DNA of 14,739 nucleotides from Chloroflexota bacterium (lineage in GTDB: Bacteria; Chloroflexota; Dehalococcoidia; Lucifugimonadales; UBA1127). The translations under genes and the position numbers were made by a program. Positions 8,401-13,778 of the stretch are shown in pieces; position 1 is the first letter of the stretch, and every line of letters starts with the position of its first letter. Under the pieces are notes generated by a model. That model ran no database searches, was not told where the DNA came from, and worked only from the letters and a program-made list of their open reading frames with translations. Location: NCBI GenBank assembly GCA_028873745.1, contig JAPPNT010000007.1, positions 1 to 14,739 on the forward strand. Reading direction: 5' to 3'.

Positions 8401-9878
8401 CCCCATTGCTGCTCGAAGAGGAACCAGTCGACCGGGTCCCTGTCCGGGGGCCGCTCAACGCCGGCATTCTCGTCCTCCGGCAGGCCGTACTCGTAGTTCT
8501 CTCGCAGGAAGCCATGAATCTGGTTGGCGCGGGCGTACGGCGATTCGTCGCCGCTGAACCGGGAGGCAAGCTCCAGCACGCGGGCGGAAATCCTCTCCGG
8601 TACCTGCAGATAGGTCAGGTCTTCCACCGGCTGCGCGGAGAGAACGTCGCGGGGGGCGAAGCGGGGGATGACCGTGCGAATTTCGTACGGGCCGGTCGGG
8701 CCGGGGGCATTCAGTGTCGCGCTGAATGGGTAATAGGAGGCCGGCACATTCACGCTGTACAAATGGTTGGAGCTGGGGATGGGGCCCGCGTCAAACAGGT
8801 CTCCCTCGACGTACGGGGTGAGAATCATGACGTCCGGGACCTGAAAGGCAGGTTCCACGGTTGGACGCGCGAGCAAGGCAGTGTTCAGCCGCTCGGGTGA
8901 GTAGGTCCCGTCCTCGATCGCGCTGTAAGCCGCGAGCGCGGCCTGCACCTCGTCAGGGATGACCGCGTCCACGTCGACGGGCAGGTGGCCGAGCTCAAGC
9001 TGTTCCCACACGCCGTTCTCGTAGACGTCGCCGGTGGCGGTGCGCAGGTAGCTGGTGTAGTAGGCGCCGGAAACCCAGAACATGGGAATAGGTTCAGGCA
9101 CCGGGGCTTCATCCGTACTGGCGACGGTTGCAATGGTGTAGCCGGCGAACGTTTCGGGCGCCTGCGTCTCCGCGAGGACAACTTCGACCTTCTCCGGCGG
9201 GGGCTCTTCCGGGTTGTTGCGCCTGAAGGCGTCGACGGCGCCAACGTAGTCGCTATCGATAGCAATCCGGTCCGGACGCTCGAAGAGGTAGAGGCCGTCG
9301 AGCGACCTGCCGTCGAAGTCGCCATAGACAGCGGCGGCGACGAGCCACGCCGCGACGATGGCCGCGAGGACGTAGCGGTTGATGAAGCCGCCGATGATGA
9401 GGGACAGGAAGACGGCCGCCACAACCGCCAGGCTGCCGGGATCGAGGATGGTACGGTGCACGGCGTGCTCGTCGTACCCGACGCCTCTGTCGAGCATGCC
9501 GGAGAAAGCGAAGTAGGCGCCTGCTCCAGCGATCGCGGCGGCTGCGAGGACGCCCAGGGCAAGCACGGGCGTCGGCCGGAACGAACGCAGCGACAGGGGC
9601 CACGGAACGGACGAAGCGACGGCGGCAGTCGCAAGGACAACGGCAACGAAGAGAACCAAGGCTTGCAAGAGTCCAACGCCGTTGGGAACGCCGAATGTGT
9701 CCTGCTCGAAGGGGGTCGTCGCGAGGATGTCGCGGGGTCCGGAGGACACGAGGGAGACAAGGATGTCCAGCAGGAGGAAGAAGCCGGTCAAGGCGGCAAT
9801 CAGCAGCAAGAGCAGCCTAGCGTGTCGAGCCAAGCTGCCGGACAATGCATCGGCCAAGCGCGCTGTCTGCCTCTGCAT
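2481..9878 (-). CDS. Giant membrane-anchored transglutaminase-like protein (TgpA/DUF4129 type) with three TG modules, HEAT array and Ig-like domains
   Basis: This 2465-residue protein has an Arg-rich N-terminus and five membrane segments (about 22-44, 70-92, 104-127, 149-166, 169-186). A long extracytoplasmic part runs to a sixth segment (about 2219-2240). Next come an acidic linker, a cytosolic Ig-like domain (about 2270-2380) and a DUF4129-like tail (2381-2465). Outside lie three modules, each with an 'LF/MF-x-V-x-G' plus 'YLRTA' lead-in and a transglutaminase core. Triads are S495/H536/D552 (Cys lost), C1089/H1130/D1146 and C1461/H1502/E1518. Nine HEAT repeats (569-843) separate modules 1 and 2; one HEAT-like helix pair (about 1165-1195) separates 2 and 3. 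About seven Ig-like domains cover 1548-2212. Typical TgpA proteins are around 650-800 residues with one core. The substrate is unknown; cell-wall or surface-protein hydrolysis or crosslinking is inference. An in-frame TAA lies 12 bases before the ATG, and no Shine-Dalgarno sits at normal spacing. Confidence 0.93.
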   Translation of the reverse strand: MQRQTARLADALSGSLARHARLLLLLIAALTGFFLLLDILVSLVSSGPRDILATTPFEQDTFGVPNGVGLLQALVLFVAVVLATAAVASSVPWPLSLRSFRPTPVLALGVLAAAAIAGAGAYFAFSGMLDRGVGYDEHAVHRTILDPGSLAVVAAVFLSLIIGGFINRYVLAAIVAAWLVAAAVYGDFDGRSLDGLYLFERPDRIAIDSDYVGAVDAFRRNNPEEPPPEKVEVVLAETQAPETFAGYTIATVASTDEAPVPEPIPMFWVSGAYYTSYLRTATGDVYENGVWEQLELGHLPVDVDAVIPDEVQAALAAYSAIEDGTYSPERLNTALLARPTVEPAFQVPDVMILTPYVEGDLFDAGPIPSSNHLYSVNVPASYYPFSATLNAPGPTGPYEIRTVIPRFAPRDVLSAQPVEDLTYLQVPERISARVLELASRFSGDESPYARANQIHGFLRENYEYGLPEDENAGVERPPDRDPVDWFLFEQQWGGSASFSSAFVVLARAAGIPARVVAGWVIDPSQDIQTVYSNQAHQWAEIALDGIGWVTFDPTRHEALAEVWEEPTVPDLVEDLAESEDPVERERAAETLGDLGEPEALPALVDALENDESPGVQLAAEAALHKIGTEELIWLLLNHEDAEVREAAARGLETAGSTQGVDALRQALANDEDAGVRQAAVDALETVGGEQAEAAILDAAQNDDDTAVREASILALGAMEATWTAEAVAAMLESYSEASLRAAAASALGQLEDVSGLLSLVAARTEDPDALVRDAAVEALGEWGLDPLAFLLLNSEDPRLRAAAATLLGDLNDPEALLSLAGALNDIDPGVRDAALEALHALGSLSELENGTILLSGESGFNASIPGTTTLTAMAPDGKSLFAVRGSTRTKYLRTAVGEEYSYGRWTLPREESVDYGTPEADLPGLALPSEVVAAVRTPQRITVSSLHSDRDLPAGAAPASRRLLSLNREGTFFPGSATFVIPEPVRDYMLTSVVDAFSPAQLEAAPRWAAPVNSPYIMVPDWVRDGRIHDLALEITARHDTSYSQAKAIEEYLRANYDYRFAETVGETAPPPGVDPVEWFLFDVQAGTCGNFSSAFVMLARSIGLPARVVSGWAVSQTKDRQVITDASAHQWAEVAFEGLGWVEFDPTPAGPASRAALRTLSEWSGSIGSQGAAEDLASDDERVREEALRTLEEAGAEVERLENGASIVKADKLDYFVPGTTTSQSAGLPETPLFNVSGAANTAYIRTATGDVYADGLWRRLDPVSLPVTRHEQVSNQVFLALRSGTGALADLPPERRSSEALFGRRNNPTSYVRDVIALTPLDAQGPMTAGFVPVSPDLEGTVLDGFYYPFSGTFRIEMPTNGYTWSTGIRGYTQQQYRSAAPASDPTYLQLPPDLPERVRLLAQQVTRGHTSAYAKAQALANYLRTNYPYRFADSVADLPPPGRDPVDWFLFDHREGTCGVFSSAFAVMARAVGVPARVVSGWAIAATPGTQLVKASQAHQWAEIALDGIGWVEFEPTAPGGPQSRVQGGDQSDIGVELPPPPPEPLFTVTEITRWPEQVRRLEPFTVGGSVLTATGHAVDGVTVEVYVNETKEEGGTLIGSTTSWYGSWSVEVTLPVEMARGPWQLLARTVANDHFKESWSDPDITVISGSGIELTGPARVPVEGEAVFTGRLMEETGSGVEGRELTVAVDGAMSETLITGELGRFTFSHVFDDPGPHWVQVELVEQEYLLGNSARIDLEVTLPTTAIIDAPVSVLVGESFTVTGAVFGVRGEPIGDRAVNVQVGEEPERAIQTRNTGEFTFDGAFDAPGAYTVAAHFPGAGPILASRAVAGVSVREISVLTLDGPSVVELGDGGSFTGLLTTSSGEPIASAAVSIKDASGVELAAVTTDDQGAFEYSHPSFPQSGPSSISATYVGADFIVPANARSAFSVLAPTRLTLEAPASVRDGETYRLTGSLRDVDDRPVPDAEVVVDAGVRRTLTTDADGNFEWEETALFGRGEQLGPHEAEFSAEAAYAGNERLGPSFAVTDVVVGIPRIVLEPLEPVARGDTAELRGVLLLGNRPLPAMRLAVLDKGEVETDENGAFVFSFAIPADARLGSAEVIAFSGHLNAEARTPLQVKSPVILVVAPVGKVRPAELAVLEATLLDDRWQPIPGAVLRYGDAATITDALGVATLEVTVPAEEDALAMPMTFTYDGDGRHMSLSYFVGVPITPLGFNWLLWVGLPGAVAALAAAGYAGRRFNLAPVPLLGRRVTAEEEEPIEDEALEDVIPVEVRVEVTLDVRFTKPAEDLPDVWGEGEEIAINIQASGEDGEPVPALTVAVAVTGEQPVDCTTDDDGASAVTYVASEPGEFAVEAVFDGDDVYFPTEASRTFRVVDFREEMLRLYDEFLMWARAHTGRGLARATPREIELLLVSSGSPVSQRALDELISRFEEADYSEHPIGRRHYESMYRVWRIVREAGA
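2492..2497 (-). promoter_or_regulatory. Shine-Dalgarno site for the coupled membrane-protein gene
   Basis: GGGAGG on the minus strand sits 7 bases before the ATG at 2484, inside the last codons of the upstream gene. It decides the start in favour of 2484 over the in-frame ATG at 2511. Confidence 0.8.
3243..5237 (-). repeat. Tandem Ig-like domains of the giant protein
   Basis: Residues 1548-2212 hold about seven beta-sandwich units of roughly 90-100 residues. They share a 'G-E/D-x-x-x-x-TG' opening, a 'GEPI/RPVP' turn and a 'T-D-x-x-G-x-F' strand, as in bacterial Ig-like and carboxypeptidase-regulatory-like folds. They link the last transglutaminase module to the sixth membrane segment and probably act as a stalk or adhesive region. 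Exact domain borders are approximate. Confidence 0.8.
5316..6179 (-). repeat. Transglutaminase module 3 (Cys-His-Glu)
   Basis: Residues 1234-1521. Lead-in 'YIRTATGDVY', then Cys1461 in GTCGVF, His1502 in 'AHQWAEI' and Glu1518 in 'FEPT' in place of Asp. FEPT variants occur in other bacterial members of this family, so activity is plausible. Confidence 0.86.
6432..7241 (-). repeat. Transglutaminase module 2 (complete Cys-His-Asp)
   Basis: Residues 880-1149. Lead-in 'KYLRTAVGEEY', then the core with Cys1089 in GTCGNF, His1130 in 'AHQWAEV' and Asp1146 in 'FDPT'. This is the only copy with the full canonical triad. It follows the HEAT array through an 'ELENG' boundary that recurs as 'RLENG' before module 3. 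Confidence 0.88.
7350..8174 (-). repeat. Nine-unit HEAT-repeat array inside the giant protein
   Basis: Residues 569-843 form nine units of 28-32 residues of the PBS-lyase HEAT type. Each has a short acidic turn and a second helix of the 'VREAAxxALxxLG' kind. By topology (after five membrane segments) the array lies outside the membrane. HEAT repeats normally bind proteins, so this is likely a docking surface or spacer between transglutaminase modules 1 and 2. Confidence 0.88.
8214..9083 (-). repeat. Transglutaminase module 1 (catalytic Cys replaced by Ser)
   Basis: Residues 266-555. The lead-in 'YLRTATGDVY' is followed about 200 residues later by the core. Where modules 2 and 3 read GTCG, this one reads GGSA, so Ser495 (codon AGC at 8394-8396) takes the nucleophile position. 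His536 in 'AHQWAEI' and Asp552 in 'FDPT' are kept. Probably inactive as a thiol enzyme, perhaps a binding or structural copy. Confidence 0.85.
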
Positions 9879-9979
9879 GGTAGGCGGTTATCTACTCCCC
9901 TGCACCGGCCGTCGAGCGGCGAACCTTCACACTTGTAGCTGGTGTCGAATCGTTGCTTGTCTTGTGATGACAATTGCGC

Positions 9980-10009
9980 ATTCTACCATTCCCGCTATGT
10001 GCCCGCCAA
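9980..10009 (-). promoter_or_regulatory. Candidate sigma70-type promoter for the minus-strand operon
   Basis: Read on the minus strand: TTGGCG (10004-10009), an 18-base spacer, then TAGAAT (9980-9985). These match 4 of 6 and 5 of 6 consensus bases. Transcription would start near 9973, giving a leader of about 95 bases before the ATG at 9878. Found by eye only. Confidence 0.45.
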
Positions 10010-10130
10010 AGCGACCCACGTTGGAGCGAGCACACTCATACAGACGGTGGACAGCGTTCCGCCACAGAACACCGCCCAGTTTCCCTTGAACTCACGTAAC
10101 AATTCGGCCCTAAGCATTTGTCGCTCGTTG

Positions 10131-10136
10131 TATAGT
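10131..10136 (+). promoter_or_regulatory. Candidate -10 box for dprA, implying a leaderless transcript
   Basis: TATAGT matches 5 of 6 bases of the -10 consensus and ends 7 bases before the dprA ATG at 10144. The first transcribed base would fall at or next to that ATG. I see no convincing -35 box at 16-18 bases upstream and no good Shine-Dalgarno site, which fits a leaderless message. Confidence 0.38.
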
Positions 10137-10143
10137 GGAATCT

Positions 10144-11265
10144 ATGGATGACATCAAATACCGCGTCGCATTCTCCCGCATCCCCTCGGTCGGCACGATG
10201 CGGATGCGGTTGATAGAAACGGCGTTTCCATCGATTCAAGAGGCGTGGGAGGCGCCGGCGTCGGCGCTCAAGGCTGCCGGGCTCACCGCGAACGTGCTGC
10301 AGCAGGTGACCTCGCGGCGGAACGACATCGACCCGGACCGCGAAATGGAGCTGCTGGAGAAGGCGGGCGTCCGGGCGGTGTCGTGGCACGACGGCGTGTA
10401 CCCCGCGGCCCTCAAGGAGATCTACGACCCACCGTCCGTCCTCTACTACAAGGGCGGTTTTGCTCCTGAGGACGCGTGCGGAGTCGCCGTCGTGGGCACC
10501 CGGCGGGCGTCGGCGTACGGGCGCGAGGCATGTGCGACGCTCGTTCGGGACCTGGCATCGGCGGGCGTGACCATCATCAGCGGACTGGCGCGGGGCGTCG
10601 ACGCCGTGGCGCACAACACGGCCCTGGAGGCCGGGGGACGCACCATCGCGGTCATGGGCACAGGCGTCGACGTGATCTACCCGGCGGACCACAAGCAGCT
10701 CGCGGCGCGCGTCGCAGAGGGTGGCGCGCTCGTGTCCGAGTACCCGCTGGGCGTGCGGCCCGACTCGCGCAACTTCCCTCGCCGGAACCGGTTGCTGAGC
10801 GGGCTTTCGCTTGGTGTGCTGGTGGTCGAGGCGCCGATGGACAGCGGGGTGATGCACACGGTGCGGTTTGCGCTTGACCAGGGGCGGGACGTGTTCGCCG
10901 TGCCCGGCAGCATCTTCTCGCCGACCAGCCTCGGCACGAACCGGCTGGTGCAGGACGGCGCAAAGCTGGTCACCGACGCGGCGGACGTGCTGGAGGAGCT
11001 GAACGTCATGCGGCTCGAACAACAGCCGTCGCTGCCCGGATTCGCGCCGCAGCCCGCACCGGAGGGCATCGAGGCCGAGGTGCTCCAGCACATCGGCGCG
11101 GAACCCATCCACATCGACGAGGTGCGCCGACAGTCGGCGCTGCCGGTGGCGAACGTCAGCAGCACGCTCTCCCTGCTGGAAATCAAGGGGCTGGTCAAGC
11201 AGGTGGGCGGTATGCGTTATATTAGAGTGATGGAACCGGCCGCCCGGTACGGAGCGGCACGCTAG
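10144..11265 (+). CDS. dprA: DNA processing protein DprA (Smf)
   Basis: DprA binds single-stranded DNA, shields it and loads RecA during recombination and natural transformation, in the cytoplasm. The 373-residue product has the usual three parts. A helical N-terminal SAM/HhH-like region covers about residues 1-70. The Rossmann-like core (about 95-285) shows 'VVGTRRASAYG' around Gly118, 'ISGLARGVDAVAH', 'GTGVDVIYP', 'RNRLLSGLS' and 'VFAVPGS'. A winged-helix C-terminal domain (about 300-370) follows. The usual 'SGSLITA'-type motif reads 'SGVMHTV' here, a mild variant. I chose ATG 10144 because the alternative GTG at 10135 lies inside the likely -10 box. topA begins 7 bases after the stop, so the two are co-transcribed. 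Presence of dprA alone does not prove competence. Confidence 0.95.
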   Translation: MDDIKYRVAFSRIPSVGTMRMRLIETAFPSIQEAWEAPASALKAAGLTANVLQQVTSRRNDIDPDREMELLEKAGVRAVSWHDGVYPAALKEIYDPPSVLYYKGGFAPEDACGVAVVGTRRASAYGREACATLVRDLASAGVTIISGLARGVDAVAHNTALEAGGRTIAVMGTGVDVIYPADHKQLAARVAEGGALVSEYPLGVRPDSRNFPRRNRLLSGLSLGVLVVEAPMDSGVMHTVRFALDQGRDVFAVPGSIFSPTSLGTNRLVQDGAKLVTDAADVLEELNVMRLEQQPSLPGFAPQPAPEGIEAEVLQHIGAEPIHIDEVRRQSALPVANVSSTLSLLEIKGLVKQVGGMRYIRVMEPAARYGAAR

Positions 11266-11269
11266 AGGA
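11264..11269 (+). promoter_or_regulatory. Shine-Dalgarno site for topA
   Basis: AGAGGA overlaps the dprA stop codon (TAG at 11263-11265) and lies 3 bases before the topA ATG, slightly closer than usual. It supports coupled translation of dprA and topA. Confidence 0.6.
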
Positions 11270-11272
11270 AGC

Positions 11273-13777
11273 ATGGCTAAAGACCTGGTTATCGTCGAAT
11301 CGCCGACCAAGGCGAGGACAATCGAACGCATACTTGGGGACAAGCACACGGTCATGGCGTCGCTGGGCCACGTGCGCGACCTGCCGGTGCGGGGCCTGGG
11401 CGTCGACATCGAGCGGGACTTCGAGCCCCGGTACGTCGTCGAAAGCGGCGACGGTCGGCGGGGGCGAGGCGGCCGCGGTCGGCAGAGCAAGGCCGATCTG
11501 GTGGAAGAGATAGCCGCTGCGGCGGGCAAGGCGGCCACGGTCTACCTGGCTACGGACCCGGACCGGGAAGGGGAAGCCATCTCCTGGCACCTGCTGGAAG
11601 CGCTGCGCGAGCGGAAGGTGGTGCCGAAGAACACCCAGCGCGTGGTCTTTCACGAGATTACGGAGCCCGCGGTGCGGGAGGCGTTCGAGCACCCTCGCTC
11701 CATCGACATGGACATGGTGGACGCGCAGCAGGCGCGGCGGGTGCTGGACCGGTTGGTGGGCTACAAGCTCAGCCCGCTTATCAGCAAGCACCTGATGTCC
11801 GGCGGATTGACGGCGGGTCGAGTGCAGTCGGCGGCGCTGCGCATGGTGGTGGAGCGAGAGCGGGAGATCGAGGCGTTTGTACCCGTCGAGAGTTGGTCGA
11901 TTGAGGCGGCGCTGCGGAAGGCAAACGGGACGGATGCTGCCGAATTCACTGCCAGGCTGCACGCACGCCAAGGGGAACGCAAGGCATTGACGATGTCGGA
12001 CGAGGCATCGGCGAGGGCAGTGCTGGCCGACCTGCAGGGCGCAAGGTACGCGGTGCGCGGAGTGCAGGTGCGGCCCGTGAAGCAGCGCCCCTCGGCGCCG
12101 TTCATCACCAGCACCCTACAGCAGGAGGCGTGGCGCAAGCTACGGTTCGGCGCGCAGAAGGCCATGTCCGTGGCGCAGTCGCTGTACGAGGGCGTCTCGT
12201 TGGGGCCGGAGGGTCCGGTGGGGCTGATCACCTACATGCGGACGGACTCGACCAACTTGGCGACGCCAGCGGTGAAGGAACTGCGGGGCCTGATCAAGGA
12301 GCAGTACGGCGAGCGCTACGTGCCAACGCAGCCACGGGTGTATGCGTCAAAGGTGAAGGGCGCACAGGAAGCGCACGAGGCCATCCGCCCCACATCGGCG
12401 ATGCGCACCCCGGCGTCGGTCAGGGCGCATCTCACCAACGACCAGCACCGGCTCTACGACCTGATCTGGAAGCGCACCGTGGCGTCCCAAATGGCCGACG
12501 CAGAGACCGAACGGACGACGGCGGAGATTGACGCTGCAGCACCGCCGAGCCAAGGGTACGTTTTCCGTGCCACCGGCTACGTTTTGACCTTCCCCGGCTT
12601 TCGCGCACTGTACATGGAGGGGCGGGACGATGCGGACGGCGAGGGCGACGACGCCAAAACGCTGCCGCCCCTCGCCACGGGCGACGAGCTGGCGTGCGGC
12701 GGCCTTACGCCGGCGCAACACTTCACGGAGCCGCCGCCGCGCTACTCTGAGGCGACGCTTGTACGCGCGCTGGAGGAGAAGGGCATCGGCAGGCCGAGCA
12801 CCTATGCGACCATCGTCTCGACGATTCAGGAACGCGACTACGTTCAGCGGGACCAGGGGCGGCTGGTCCCAACCATCGTCGGGCGCAGGGTCAACGACTT
12901 CCTGAACCAGCATTTCACACAGGTGGTGGACCTGGACTTTACGGCCAAGCTGGAGGAGGAGTTGGACGAGGTAGCGCAGGGAGCACGCCAGTGGCGGGCC
13001 ATGCTGGCCGACTTCTACGGGCCGTTCTCCGACAGCCTGCAAGCGACGGCCGGCAGCGCCCCAAGAGAGGGCATCGGCGCGGGGGAGGACTGCGAGGTCT
13101 GCGGCAGGCCGATGATCCTCAAGAAGAACCGTTGGGGCGGCACTTTCATGTCCTGCAGCGGCTTCCCGGAGTGCCGGAACGCCAAGCCCATCGGCGGCGA
13201 GGCCAAGGATGAGGCTCCGCTTCCGGAGGTGACCGACGCCGTCTGCGACCAGTGCGGCAAGCCGATGACCATGCGGCGCCGGAAGCGCGACGGGTCGGCA
13301 TTCCTCGGTTGTACGGGCTACCCCAGGTGCAAGAACGTCAGGCAGCTCCCCAGCGCCTCAGGCGATCAGGCCGTTGCGTCCGCTCTGCCGGAGGTTACCG
13401 ACGAGATCTGCAATGAGTGCGGCAAACCCATGGCGGTGCGGCAGAACCGCTGGGGATCGCCCTTCCTCTCCTGTACGGGTTACCCGAAGTGCAAGAACGC
13501 CAAACCGATGCCGACCGGCGCCTCTTGCCCCAAGTGCGGCGACGCGCTGGAGGAACGGAGAGGTCCGCCGCGCAAGGGGCGACGAGGCAGATCGACATTC
13601 TACGGGTGCGCCAATTACCCGGACTGCGACTTTACGGTGAACCAGCGCCCTCTGCCGGACCCGTGCCCAGAGTGCAGCGGCCTGCTGACGCTCCAGGGCC
13701 GCGGCGGCGTCAAGTGCACACGCTGCGCCTACCAGGTTGGGGCGGAGGAGCCGGAGGCCGCTGCGGCGGAGGCCTAG
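11273..13777 (+). CDS. topA: DNA topoisomerase I (type IA) with five C-terminal zinc ribbons
   Basis: TopA relaxes negatively supercoiled DNA by cutting and passing one strand. The 834-residue protein opens with a Toprim domain: Glu9 in 'VIVESPTKA', and Asp95, Asp97, Glu99 in 'DPDREGE'. The catalytic Tyr321 lies in 'GLITYMRTDSTN', with Arg323 two residues on, close to the E. coli numbering (Tyr319, Arg321). Residues 57-73 form a Gly/Arg-rich loop inside Toprim, perhaps adding DNA contact. The tail holds five C4-type zinc ribbons starting at Cys607, Cys658, Cys713, Cys752 and Cys798; the last is shortened. Ribbons 2 and 3 share a 'LPEVTD' linker and look like a tandem duplication of about 55 residues. 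The gene sits between dprA and xerC, an arrangement known from several bacterial phyla. No frameshift or missing catalytic residue is seen. Confidence 0.98.
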   Translation: MAKDLVIVESPTKARTIERILGDKHTVMASLGHVRDLPVRGLGVDIERDFEPRYVVESGDGRRGRGGRGRQSKADLVEEIAAAAGKAATVYLATDPDREGEAISWHLLEALRERKVVPKNTQRVVFHEITEPAVREAFEHPRSIDMDMVDAQQARRVLDRLVGYKLSPLISKHLMSGGLTAGRVQSAALRMVVEREREIEAFVPVESWSIEAALRKANGTDAAEFTARLHARQGERKALTMSDEASARAVLADLQGARYAVRGVQVRPVKQRPSAPFITSTLQQEAWRKLRFGAQKAMSVAQSLYEGVSLGPEGPVGLITYMRTDSTNLATPAVKELRGLIKEQYGERYVPTQPRVYASKVKGAQEAHEAIRPTSAMRTPASVRAHLTNDQHRLYDLIWKRTVASQMADAETERTTAEIDAAAPPSQGYVFRATGYVLTFPGFRALYMEGRDDADGEGDDAKTLPPLATGDELACGGLTPAQHFTEPPPRYSEATLVRALEEKGIGRPSTYATIVSTIQERDYVQRDQGRLVPTIVGRRVNDFLNQHFTQVVDLDFTAKLEEELDEVAQGARQWRAMLADFYGPFSDSLQATAGSAPREGIGAGEDCEVCGRPMILKKNRWGGTFMSCSGFPECRNAKPIGGEAKDEAPLPEVTDAVCDQCGKPMTMRRRKRDGSAFLGCTGYPRCKNVRQLPSASGDQAVASALPEVTDEICNECGKPMAVRQNRWGSPFLSCTGYPKCKNAKPMPTGASCPKCGDALEERRGPPRKGRRGRSTFYGCANYPDCDFTVNQRPLPDPCPECSGLLTLQGRGGVKCTRCAYQVGAEEPEAAAAEA
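13768..13772 (+). promoter_or_regulatory. Shine-Dalgarno site for xerC
   Basis: GGAGG ends 6 bases before the ATG at 13779, inside the last codons of topA. It supports the long xerC start, upstream of the palindromic repeats. Confidence 0.7.
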
Positions 13778-13778
13778 C

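Noticed and set aside
9957..9973. Short inverted repeat TTGTC-7-GACAA in the divergent intergenic region, possibly an operator.
   Set aside because: Five-base arms are too short to call without comparative data.
10135..10143. GTG start for dprA three codons upstream.
   Set aside because: It lies within the likely -10 box and has no ribosome site; ATG 10144 fits better.
10036..11538. 500-codon minus-strand open frame opposite dprA and the start of topA.
   Set aside because: The opposite strand encodes clear DprA and TopA motifs; the antisense product shows no domain.
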